The translations under genes and the position numbers were made by a program. Shown here piece after piece: positions 23,517 to 30,751 of a DNA stretch of 36,168 nucleotides. Every line of letters begins with the position of its first letter. Positions within the stretch are counted from its first letter, which is position 1. Source of the stretch: an uncultured Acidobacteriota bacterium (GTDB lineage Bacteria > Acidobacteriota > Blastocatellia > Pyrinomonadales > Pyrinomonadaceae); contig CALMAH010000039.1 in the NCBI GenBank assembly GCA_937859595.1, positions 1 to 36,168 of the forward strand, given 5' to 3'. The notes beneath the pieces were generated by a model that saw nothing but the letters and a program-made list of their open reading frames with translations, did not search any database and had not been told where the DNA came from.

Positions 23517-24752
23517 ATGACCCCGTCATATTACTCAGAGGTACAAACGCCGGAACATTTGGAGCACGATCTTGAACGGCATTTTCACGAGCTGCTCGGG
23601 TTCGGATCGACGGCGGAGCTGGAGGAGTCGGAGATCTTTTCGGTCATCAAGCCGGAATATGACCGGATAATGAACCTGATCGTGGCGGAGGAGTTTGCGG
23701 AGCTGGGAGAGGCGACAGATCAGGGTAGGCAGCGGGCCGGAGCGGAAGACGAGCCGGTCAAGGCGTTGGCGTGGAACATTGAGCGGGGATGCGTTTTCGA
23801 CGGTATTGTCGATGCGTTAAAGCGTCACGAACATCTGCGGGATAAAGATGTATTGCTTTTGACCGAGCTTGACCACGGGATGGCGCGGAGCGGGAACCGT
23901 TTTGTAGCTCAGGAGATCGCACGCGAATTGCGGCTTAATTATGCGTTCGCACCGGTCTATATCGCACTGCAGAAGGGAAGCGGCGTCGAGGCGATGGTCG
24001 AGGGCGAGAATACCAGGTCGATACATGGCCTGGCGATGTTTTCAAAATGGCCGATGCGAAACATCCACGCCGTGCCGCTGCCGAACGGAAAGGACAAGAT
24101 GTGGGGCAAGGAGAAACGGCTCGGCTGGCTGCGTGCTCTGATCGCCGATATCGAGCATCCGGCGGGTGCGTTCCGCGCCGTTACCGTCCATCTCGACGTG
24201 CATTGCTCTCGCGAACACAGGCGTCGGCAGATGCGGATAATATTGGACCATCTGGAAACTCTGCCGCCAATGCCTACGCTGATCGGCGGCGACTGGAACA
24301 CGACCACCTTTAACGCACAGAACGCTAGTCGAGCCATATTGGGTTATTGGCGGCGGGTGATGATGGGCGTCAAGAACATCGTAAAGAACCACTATCCCCA
24401 TCCCGACCGCTACTTCGAACGCAGACTTTTCTCCGAGCTTGAAACACGCGGTTACGAATACAGGAAATTGAACGAGTTCGGCGTTGGCACGCTCCATTAC
24501 GACGTCGGTAGTATCGAAAAGAACACAAATCTGCGCGACTGGGTGCCGGAATGGTGCTTTCCGTTCATCTTCTGGGCGGCGAACCGCGTGGGCGGACGCG
24601 TTTCGGTCAGGCTGGACTGGTTTGCGGGCAGGGAGATCGAGCCCGCAGCCAAAGATGCGGCCAGGACAATAGGCGATCTGACGGACGAAAGCGGCACTCC
24701 GCTCTCCGACCACGACGCCATCGCTTTGGACTTTCGGCTGCGGCAGGAATAG
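23517..24752 (+). CDS. endonuclease/exonuclease/phosphatase-fold protein
   Basis: 411 residues. An N-terminal helical part (residues 1-78) precedes a metal-dependent hydrolase of the EEP fold: ALAWNIERG starts the fold, LTELDHGMARSGNRFVA carries the metal-binding glutamate, GGDWNTTTF the catalytic aspartate-asparagine pair, and LSDHDAIALDF the final acid-base pair. Members cleave phosphodiester or phosphomonoester bonds in nucleic acids or lipids; the substrate is unknown. It has no signal peptide. The ATG lacks a Shine-Dalgarno sequence, and a TATCCT box sits 10 bases before the ATG, so a very short or leaderless mRNA is possible. Confidence 0.87.
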   Translation: MTPSYYSEVQTPEHLEHDLERHFHELLGFGSTAELEESEIFSVIKPEYDRIMNLIVAEEFAELGEATDQGRQRAGAEDEPVKALAWNIERGCVFDGIVDALKRHEHLRDKDVLLLTELDHGMARSGNRFVAQEIARELRLNYAFAPVYIALQKGSGVEAMVEGENTRSIHGLAMFSKWPMRNIHAVPLPNGKDKMWGKEKRLGWLRALIADIEHPAGAFRAVTVHLDVHCSREHRRRQMRIILDHLETLPPMPTLIGGDWNTTTFNAQNASRAILGYWRRVMMGVKNIVKNHYPHPDRYFERRLFSELETRGYEYRKLNEFGVGTLHYDVGSIEKNTNLRDWVPEWCFPFIFWAANRVGGRVSVRLDWFAGREIEPAAKDAARTIGDLTDESGTPLSDHDAIALDFRLRQE

Positions 24753-24777
24753 ACTGAAAGCATATCGGAGAAAAATA

Positions 24778-25032
24778 ATGGAAGTCTCATTTTCACAGAC
24801 ACTAAGTTTTGACGCAAAAACATTTGAGTACGAGGCCGTTGCAAACGAGAACGGCAATGCAACAGCGATTCGTTTTAAGGTGGACGACAAAAAAGTAAGC
24901 CCCGGTGATTCGGTGGTCGTGGTCTCGGGCGACGAGATACATTTTCACGCAATGATCGGCAAGATAGAGGACGGATTTGCCTACGCCTCGGACCCGAAAG
25001 GCTCCCTGCTTCCGGCCGATGCCGTAAATTGA
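24778..25032 (+). CDS. small protein of unknown function
   Basis: 84 residues of mixed strands (VSFSQTLSFDAKTFEYEAVAN and VVVVSGDEIHFHAMIGKIEDGFAYASDP). No signal peptide, membrane helix or known motif is visible; it starts 25 nt after the EEP-fold gene and could be cotranscribed. I assign no function. Confidence 0.65.
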   Translation: MEVSFSQTLSFDAKTFEYEAVANENGNATAIRFKVDDKKVSPGDSVVVVSGDEIHFHAMIGKIEDGFAYASDPKGSLLPADAVN

Positions 25033-25084
25033 ATTTACAGGGATCCGTGTTGAGTTTCCGAGCTCGGGAGCTGCAGCGGATATC

Positions 25085-25113
25085 TTGAAATTATCGATCT
25101 TCAATCCTAAACT
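25085..25113 (+). promoter_or_regulatory. promoter of tRNA-Ala
   Basis: TTGAAA (25085-25090) and TAAACT (25108-25113) are separated by 17 bp and lie 12 nt before the tRNA. The -10 box is the same as that of the tRNA-Phe promoter. Confidence 0.6.
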
Positions 25114-25125
25114 ATCTCTTCAATT

Positions 25126-25201
25126 GGGGATGTAGCTCAGCTGGGAGAGCGCGGCGTTCGCAATGCCGAGGTCAGGGGTTCGATCCCCCTCATCTCCACC
25201 A
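25126..25201 (+). tRNA. tRNA-Ala (anticodon CGC)
   Basis: The cloverleaf folds fully: acceptor GGGGATG with CATCTCC, D arm GCTC with GAGC, anticodon stem CGGCG/TGCCG around loop TTCGCAA with anticodon CGC, T arm AGGGG/CCCCT around TTCGATC. CCA is encoded. It reads GCG codons. Confidence 0.97.
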
Positions 25202-25277
25202 GATCTTCTCCCGACCCATTTCTTTACCAGGCCCGCGGCTTTGTCGCTGATAGGGCTCGTTCGCATTTCAAAGACCT

Positions 25278-26237
25278 ATGCGATCTCGTTGTTTCATTCT
25301 GATCACATTGGCGTTTCTGCTACTGTTCCCGCTCCTGTCCGTTTCGGCTCAGGAGATGTCTGACGATGAGCTCCGGAGTTTTCTGGACAAGGTCGACGAA
25401 CAGGCTAAACGATATACCGAGCTTTTCAGGGATCTGACCGCGACGGAAACCAGGGTCGACGAACTGTTCGATCGACGCGAACGTCGAACAATAATGAGGA
25501 CGGTCGAATCAGACCTGGTCGTGCTGGAATCGAGGGTTGACGGTGCAGTTCAGGAATATTTGATCGTACGCAAGGTTGACGGGAGGCCGATCAGGAACAG
25601 CGACCGCAGGGCACTTAGTTTTCTTTCAAAGCTCTCGAAAGCTACCTCCAGCAAGAGCGAACTTCAGCAGCTCCAGAGCGAAAATCTTCGCCATGTTATC
25701 GGTATCCGTTACTATGGTTACATTTTATCCCCGCTTATCGTCACATCGGCCAACCTAGCTCCATTTCTTGAGTTCACGGTTTCGGGGTCCGAATCGGCAG
25801 ATGGCCATGACGTATTGATCATAGATTATCGTCAGGTGAAACAGACACCGGATATCGCATTTGAGATCAATGCCCCTTCCGAACTCAAGGTCCGTGAAGC
25901 GGTTCTTTCGGGGCGAATGTGGGTCTCGAAAGAGAACCATCAGCTGTTTAGGCTCGAAGAGCGGGTAATGTTGATCTCCGAGCGCTTTTCCGAACCGTTT
26001 TGCTTTTTGTTCAGGAATGTAACTTTTAGGCAAAGCCGGTTCGACATAAATGTTCCTGCGAAAATGATATGGGAAACCTACTCGCCCATCTTGGACAGAA
26101 AGGTGGTCAGACGAACCGACGATCAGTTGTCACCGGGCTCCCGGGTCAATGCACGGTCGGTCTCGGCGTTTGGAGAATTCGAGCGGTTCAATGTTGAGGT
26201 AAGATCTGCCGAAACGGAAAATACGGACAAGAAGTGA
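25278..26237 (+). CDS. secreted protein of unknown function
   Basis: 319 residues with a signal peptide (residues 1-24, CFILITLAFLLLFPLLSVSAQ). Residues 28-85 are charged helix, followed by a beta-rich region with GYILSPLIVTSANLAPFLEFTVSGSESADGHDVLIIDYRQ and SGRMWVSKENHQLFRLEERVML. The layout (a domain that scores and transforms conditions, then turns) resembles secreted outer-membrane-lipoprotein-sorting-like proteins of Acidobacteria, but no family is certain. The protein is exported and probably periplasmic. It starts 77 nt after tRNA-Ala. Confidence 0.8.
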   Translation: MRSRCFILITLAFLLLFPLLSVSAQEMSDDELRSFLDKVDEQAKRYTELFRDLTATETRVDELFDRRERRTIMRTVESDLVVLESRVDGAVQEYLIVRKVDGRPIRNSDRRALSFLSKLSKATSSKSELQQLQSENLRHVIGIRYYGYILSPLIVTSANLAPFLEFTVSGSESADGHDVLIIDYRQVKQTPDIAFEINAPSELKVREAVLSGRMWVSKENHQLFRLEERVMLISERFSEPFCFLFRNVTFRQSRFDINVPAKMIWETYSPILDRKVVRRTDDQLSPGSRVNARSVSAFGEFERFNVEVRSAETENTDKK

Positions 26238-26290
26238 GGTGCTCGAGAGCTGCGAGATCCGTAGTGTTCGTTCACCAGGTTACCGAAAGG

Positions 26291-26315
26291 AAAAAGGCCC
26301 GCAACCGAGCAGGCC
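26291..26315 (-). terminator. terminator of tRNA-Phe
   Basis: On the minus strand GGCCTGC (26315-26309) pairs with GCGGGCC (26302-26296) around a 6-nt loop, and five T residues follow. It lies just past the 3' end of tRNA-Phe. Confidence 0.85.
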
Positions 26316-26331
26316 CGTTAGATCTGTTCTT

Positions 26332-26407
<76 letters not shown>

Positions 26408-26437
26408 TCGCTATGTCTTCCGACCGGCGAAACCATT

Positions 26438-26466
26438 AGTTTATTTTAGGAATCCGGGTGTGTCAA
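26438..26466 (-). promoter_or_regulatory. promoter of tRNA-Phe
   Basis: On the minus strand TTGACA (26466-26461) and TAAACT (26443-26438) are 17 bp apart, an excellent sigma70-type pair. Transcription would start near 26431, about 24 nt before the mature tRNA. Confidence 0.8.
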
Positions 26467-26526
26467 ACCGTTTCGGACGTTCGTCTGAAAGGTCGGGAAG
26501 GCCCTGAATAACGCGGTTAAACTCGC

Positions 26527-26554
26527 TTGACAAAACACTCCCGCCGACTATAAT
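26527..26554 (+). promoter_or_regulatory. consensus promoter before the lipoprotein gene
   Basis: TTGACA (26527-26532) and TATAAT (26549-26554) are both perfect sigma70 consensus boxes, with a 16-bp spacer. Start of transcription is expected near 26561, about 157 nt before the lipoprotein ATG, leaving a long structured leader. Confidence 0.8.
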
Positions 26555-26562
26555 TACGGTTT

Positions 26563-26677
26563 AGCGGTCGCGGGCTCACATCCCGCACCCGACCTTCCGT
26601 TATAAGGTTACTAACCCTTCCGGTGCCGGTTTGAAGGCCGTCGCTGCCCCCCGGGGACGCAACATTCAAGCCGGCAC
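26563..26677 (+). ncRNA. candidate structured leader or small RNA
   Basis: After a perfect promoter the DNA can fold into two stems: GCGGG with CCCGC (loop CTCACAT), flanked by GGTCG with CGACC; and a 13-bp stem of GTGCCGGTTTGAA (26623-26635) with TTCAAGCCGGCAC (26665-26677). A GGTTA-C-TAACC palindrome lies between them. It does not match tRNA, tmRNA, 6S or SRP RNA in my reading. It could be the 5' leader of the lipoprotein gene or a separate small RNA. The role is unknown. Confidence 0.5.
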
Positions 26678-26717
26678 AATGATTTTAAACGGCGGAGATC
26701 AATACGATCAACGGGAT

Positions 26718-27104
26718 ATGACAAGAGCTTTCTTATTTCTATTGTTGTGTATTTCAATGGCCGCTTTGGCTGCCTGCGGCAGCTCGGAAGCGGAGAATCA
26801 GAACGCGGCGAGCAATTCGGTCAAGAAATTGGACCCTGCGGACCTGCCGCCCGAATTCAGCGGCGAGCCGATCAAACCGTCAGCCGAGACCACACCGGGC
26901 ATTCCGGCACCCGGCGAAGCGAACAAAGTGCCAATTGGGGCTACTCCGACTCCCGGTATCCCCGACCCGGCAACGCTCGGCAAGCCGGTCAAGCCCGGAC
27001 AGACGCCGACGCCCGGCATCCCTTCACCCGAAGAGATCAAGAAAATGATGGAAGCACAGCGAGGCCGGGCAAACACGAACGGCAATTCCAACGTGAAGCC
27101 ATAG
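26718..27104 (+). CDS. proline-rich lipoprotein
   Basis: 128 residues from the ATG giving MTRAFLFLLLCISMAALAACG, a lipoprotein signal peptide with the lipobox LAAC. The mature part is low-complexity: motifs TTPGIPAPGE, TPTPGIPDP and TPTPGIPSP repeat at 30-residue steps with intervening PVKPGQ-type stretches. It is a surface or periplasmic lipoprotein of unknown role, probably a spacer or anchor. A 157-nt leader precedes it. It converges on recA with nine bases between. Confidence 0.85.
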   Translation: MTRAFLFLLLCISMAALAACGSSEAENQNAASNSVKKLDPADLPPEFSGEPIKPSAETTPGIPAPGEANKVPIGATPTPGIPDPATLGKPVKPGQTPTPGIPSPEEIKKMMEAQRGRANTNGNSNVKP

Positions 27105-27126
27105 CCCCGACGATCAGGCCGGGGCT
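27103..27126. terminator. hairpin at convergent gene ends
   Basis: AGCCCCG (27103-27109) pairs with CGGGGCT (27120-27126) around a 10-nt loop. It lies between the converging lipoprotein and recA stops and overlaps the recA stop codon. It lacks a T tract, so it may be a weak bidirectional terminator or only a stop-codon structure. Confidence 0.4.
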
Positions 27127-28124
27127 GCCTCGGCCTTTGCAAACCCCAGTACAGCCTTAACCTCGTCTTCTATCCGGTCGCGCAGGTCGGTGTTTTCCTT
27201 GAGCATGTTCTTAACGTTCTCCCGGCCCTGCCCAAGCCGCTCACCTTTATAAGAGAACCAGGCGCCGCTCTTTTCGACCACGTTATTTGCCGTCGCCAGA
27301 TCGATCAGGTCGCCCTCGCGTGAGATGCCTTCGCCGTACATGATGTCAAACTCTGTCTCGCGAAAGGGCGGAGCACATTTGTTCTTGACCACCTTTACAC
27401 GGGTGCGGTTGCCCACTACCTTGTCGCCTTCCTTGATCGCCCCGATCCGGCGTATGTCCAGCCGGACGCTCGCGTAAAACTTGAGGGCCTTTCCACCCGT
27501 TGTCGTTTCCGGTGAACCAAAGAACACCCCGATCTTTTCCCTAAGCTGATTGATAAAGATAAAGGTTGTGCGCGAATTCGAGACAATTGCCGTTATCTTT
27601 CTCAGTGCCTGTGACATCAGCCTGGCCTGTAGCCCGGGGAGCGAATCTCCCATCTCGCCGTCGAGTTCGGCTCGCGGCACCAGCGCCGCCACGGAATCAA
27701 TAACGATCACGTCAACGCTGTTTGAACGGACCAGTGTCTCGGCGATCTCAAGCGCCTGTTCGCCCGAATCGGGCTGCGATATCAGCAGGTCATCGATGTT
27801 GACGCCAAGCTTGTTCGCATAGTCCGGGTCCATCGCGTGCTCCGCGTCGATATACGCCGCGATCCCGCCCGCCCGCTGGGCCGAGGCCACTACCTGAAGC
27901 GCGAGCGTCGTCTTACCGGAACTTTCCGGGCCGTAGATCTCGACGATCCGTCCGCGCGGCATCCCCCCGACACCGATCGCAGCATCGAGGCTCAGGCAGT
28001 TCGTAGAAATAGCCCCTACCTCTTCGTGGGGCCGCTCGCCGAGCCGCATTATCGATCCCTTGCCAAATTTCTTTTCTATCTGCAGCAGTGCAGATTCGAT
28101 CGCCTTGCTTTTGTCGATACTCAT
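27114..28124 (-). CDS. recA: recombinase RecA
   Basis: 336 residues from the ATG giving [24 protein letters not shown]; the preceding minus-strand frame is untranslated upstream DNA. It promotes strand exchange in recombination repair and stimulates LexA self-cleavage. Seen are Walker [10 protein letters not shown] (residues 65-73) and Walker [17 protein letters not shown]1 and L2 loops are in the usual place ([35 protein letters not shown]). AGGAG lies 11 bases before the start. The upstream promoter overlaps a perfect dyad and is similar to the DinB operon promoter. Confidence 0.98.
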   Translation of the reverse strand: MSIDKSKAIESALLQIEKKFGKGSIMRLGERPHEEVGAISTNCLSLDAAIGVGGMPRGRIVEIYGPESSGKTTLALQVVASAQRAGGIAAYIDAEHAMDPDYANKLGVNIDDLLISQPDSGEQALEIAETLVRSNSVDVIVIDSVAALVPRAELDGEMGDSLPGLQARLMSQALRKITAIVSNSRTTFIFINQLREKIGVFFGSPETTTGGKALKFYASVRLDIRRIGAIKEGDKVVGNRTRVKVVKNKCAPPFRETEFDIMYGEGISREGDLIDLATANNVVEKSGAWFSYKGERLGQGRENVKNMLKENTDLRDRIEDEVKAVLGFAKAEAAPA

Positions 28125-28168
28125 CGATGCGAAGTCTCCTTGGATCAATATATTGTTTACCGCCAAAC

Positions 28169-28197
28169 AGGATATCATGCGTGACGCATTTATGCAA
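28169..28197 (-). promoter_or_regulatory. recA promoter with dyad operator
   Basis: On the minus strand -35 TTGCAT (28197-28192) and -10 TATCCT (28174-28169) are 17 bp apart. The spacer holds the dyad ATGCGT-C-ACGCAT (28177-28189), and TTGCAT-AA-ATGC overlaps the -35. This is where a LexA-type repressor would block transcription. Confidence 0.6.
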
Positions 28198-28345
28198 TCA
28201 CGTACCATATATGAAACACTTCTCTGGCGATGTGCGTATAAAGTAACGGAATTCAACTCGCGATGCAACAAAAAAAACCGGTCTCGGATGATCTCATGCG
28301 GGTTAGATTCGGAGGATTTTCCTTTATGCACAGCTTTGTTTGAAC

Positions 28346-28351
28346 TATAAT
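28346..28351 (+). promoter_or_regulatory. -10 box of the kinase gene
   Basis: TATAAT on the plus strand, about 74 bases before the kinase ATG. The matching -35 region (TTTATG) is weak. Divergent from recA, within a 300-bp gap. Confidence 0.4.
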
Positions 28352-28424
28352 CGCGTTTTCAAGCGCATCCGGGGCCGACGCTCGTTGGTCTCATTTGCGC
28401 CCGTAATAATAAGCGAGACAAGAA

Positions 28425-30749
28425 ATGCATATTGCGGACCCGGTCGGGCAAACGCTTGACGGAAAATACAGGATAGAGCGCGAGCTCGGACGAGGCGGCA
28501 TGGGGACGGTCTATCTGGCTACCCACCTCGGCACCGAGCGACCGGTGGCCGTAAAGGTCATCGCGCCACAGTTCATGCAGAGACCGGAGTTTGTCGAGCG
28601 GTTTCGACGTGAGGCAAAGGCTGCGGGAAGGCTTAGGCATCCAAACGTGGTTGACGTAACGGATTTTGGATTTGCGGACACTCCTCAGGGCCGAGTCGCC
28701 TATCTAGTGATGGAATATCTCGACGGCTGTACGCTCGGTGAAATACTCGAAGAAGAGCGGAATCTGCCTGTCGGATGGACTCTCGACATTCTGGAGCAGG
28801 TCTGTTCTGCAGTTCACGAGGCTCATGGTCAGGGGATCATCCATCGTGATCTCAAGCCGGACAACATCTGGCTCGAACCCAACCAGCGCGGCGGCTATAC
28901 CGTAAAAGTTCTCGATTTTGGAATCGCCAAGCTCGAAACACCGGGCAATAACAATTCCGATGATGCGATCCATCTGACGCCGCCGATGCCCAGCCTTGCA
29001 GACGCGGTCCGCGCGACCTCCGCGGACGGCATCCGAAGCGACACAATTGCGGACGGCGGGTCCGAGACACTTGCCTTGCCCGATGCCACCATGGCCGCAG
29101 ACAAGGACGTCGCGACCTTGATATCGGGCCCGGCTACAGGCTCGCCCGATCAGGCAAATAACGAGGCAGGGACGATGTTGATGCCATCCACTGAGAGCGA
29201 TGGCGTAAAGACGAAGATCATTTCTCCGATCTCCGATCATGGGCCATCCGCTGCGGGATCCGGTGGGTCTGCATCTGAAAAGACGGCGATCTCTGAAACC
29301 TCTGACCTGACGCGGGCGGGAGCTGTGCTCGGCACCCCTCTCTATATGTCGCCAGAGCAGTGTCGAGGTGAAAAACTCGATGCTCGCTCCGACGTTTACA
29401 GCCTCGGCGTTATCGCCTATCAGATGTTGTCGGGATCGCCTCCCTTTTCCGGCGATTTTACCGCCGTGATGGATGCACATCGCGAGCAGCAGCCACCTCC
29501 GCTTCGGGTGAAGAACGTCCGGAGAAAGCTAAAGCGTGTTATTCAGAGTGCCCTTTCAAAAGACCCCGATAACCGGCCGCAGACCGCTGAGGCTTTTGCG
29601 AGCGGACTTCGGGCACGCTCGGAGGGCATTGCGGGTCTGCTTCGCCGTGCGGGAATGATCTACACCGAGCACATTTCGAAGTTCTTGCTTCTTTCGACGC
29701 TGTTTTATATTCCGGTTATCATATTTACGGTCGCGTTGATCATTACAAGGTTTTTGACCGCGACTGAGATGATCAGCGTAACTGCAGGTAATCTCGCGGT
29801 TGGGATATCCGCTGCTGGACTGACGCTTGCGACGGCCTTTTGCGCGACCCTGATCACCGGTACCGTAACATGGGTAGTAATTCACACGTTTGCGGTTCCG
29901 CTGCGTCCGATACGTATTCGTTCAGCTCTTCGGGAGTCAAAGAAGAAATGGAAGCGGTTTGCCGGGGCCGGCATCATGACCACGCTTTTTGCCCTCGGCG
30001 GCGCTGTGGCCTCAGCCGCGATCGCCTTTGGTTTTGCAATGCTAGTTTTCTGGTACACGGTGGGTATGAGCGGTACCGTGGGCGGCATCTCGGCCGGTAT
30101 TGGGGCGCTTGCCGGGGTCACGACATTTGTGGTCGCGAGCGTGGCGTTCATGCTCACGGTGCCTGTCGTAATGATGGAGGGGGCCACCGTGATGCAGGCG
30201 CTTCGCAGGTCCGTTCTTTTGGTCCGCCGATCTGCCGTCACATCGTTTGCGGCCGTTATCATAATGTTTTTGATTCCGGGCGTCTTTGCGGCGGTCGTAC
30301 AGTTTACTTTGGGTATGACCGCAAGGGCGCTCGATCCGAACGAGCGAAAGCCTGCGGTCACCATCGAATCGACCGCTTCGACCGAACCAGGATCGGAGGA
30401 TGAAGCTCCGGCCGTAACCGAGCCTGAGAAAAAAATTAGCATCGGATTGGGCGGCCGGCGCGTCGTCGAGACCACGAACAACGGTAACGATGACCGCAAG
30501 AGCATACGGGACATAATCGTCGAGACCATTTCGCAGTTCATTCTCTTGCCGTTCCAGATCTTTGCCACGTCGTTCACGGCGATCATCGTTGCCCTTCTAT
30601 ACATAAAGACCCGGCAGGCGGGCGGCGAATCGCTCAAAGATCTGCTAGAGAAGTTTGAAGAGGCGGACCAGCCAAGAAAGAAATGGCAAGAGCGGGTTCG
30701 CCAGCGTCTCATCCAATCCGGCAGGGGGACCTCGACCAGCAAGCCTTGA
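28425..30749 (+). CDS. membrane-anchored Ser/Thr protein kinase
   Basis: 774 residues. Kinase domain residues 15-400: glycine loop LGRGGMGTVYLA from residue 21, VAVK with Lys44, HRDLKPDN from His140, DFG at 164-166, and GTPLYMSPEQ from Gly303. The stretch between DFG and GTP is 136 residues, about 115 longer than normal; it is rich in Ser, Thr, Asp and Ala and holds possible phosphorylation sites. Residues about 420-625 hold several membrane helices. The C-terminus (650-774) is a helical tail with another membrane segment. It is followed by the VWFA gene with only two bases between. Confidence 0.95.
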   Translation: MHIADPVGQTLDGKYRIERELGRGGMGTVYLATHLGTERPVAVKVIAPQFMQRPEFVERFRREAKAAGRLRHPNVVDVTDFGFADTPQGRVAYLVMEYLDGCTLGEILEEERNLPVGWTLDILEQVCSAVHEAHGQGIIHRDLKPDNIWLEPNQRGGYTVKVLDFGIAKLETPGNNNSDDAIHLTPPMPSLADAVRATSADGIRSDTIADGGSETLALPDATMAADKDVATLISGPATGSPDQANNEAGTMLMPSTESDGVKTKIISPISDHGPSAAGSGGSASEKTAISETSDLTRAGAVLGTPLYMSPEQCRGEKLDARSDVYSLGVIAYQMLSGSPPFSGDFTAVMDAHREQQPPPLRVKNVRRKLKRVIQSALSKDPDNRPQTAEAFASGLRARSEGIAGLLRRAGMIYTEHISKFLLLSTLFYIPVIIFTVALIITRFLTATEMISVTAGNLAVGISAAGLTLATAFCATLITGTVTWVVIHTFAVPLRPIRIRSALRESKKKWKRFAGAGIMTTLFALGGAVASAAIAFGFAMLVFWYTVGMSGTVGGISAGIGALAGVTTFVVASVAFMLTVPVVMMEGATVMQALRRSVLLVRRSAVTSFAAVIIMFLIPGVFAAVVQFTLGMTARALDPNERKPAVTIESTASTEPGSEDEAPAVTEPEKKISIGLGGRRVVETTNNGNDDRKSIRDIIVETISQFILLPFQIFATSFTAIIVALLYIKTRQAGGESLKDLLEKFEEADQPRKKWQERVRQRLIQSGRGTSTSKP

Positions 30750-30751
30750 CA

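Noticed and set aside
26563..26590. T-arm-like hairpin GCGGG-CTCACAT-CCCGC that resembles part of a tRNA
   Set aside because: No D arm, anticodon arm or acceptor partner is present; a consensus promoter occupies the place where they would lie.
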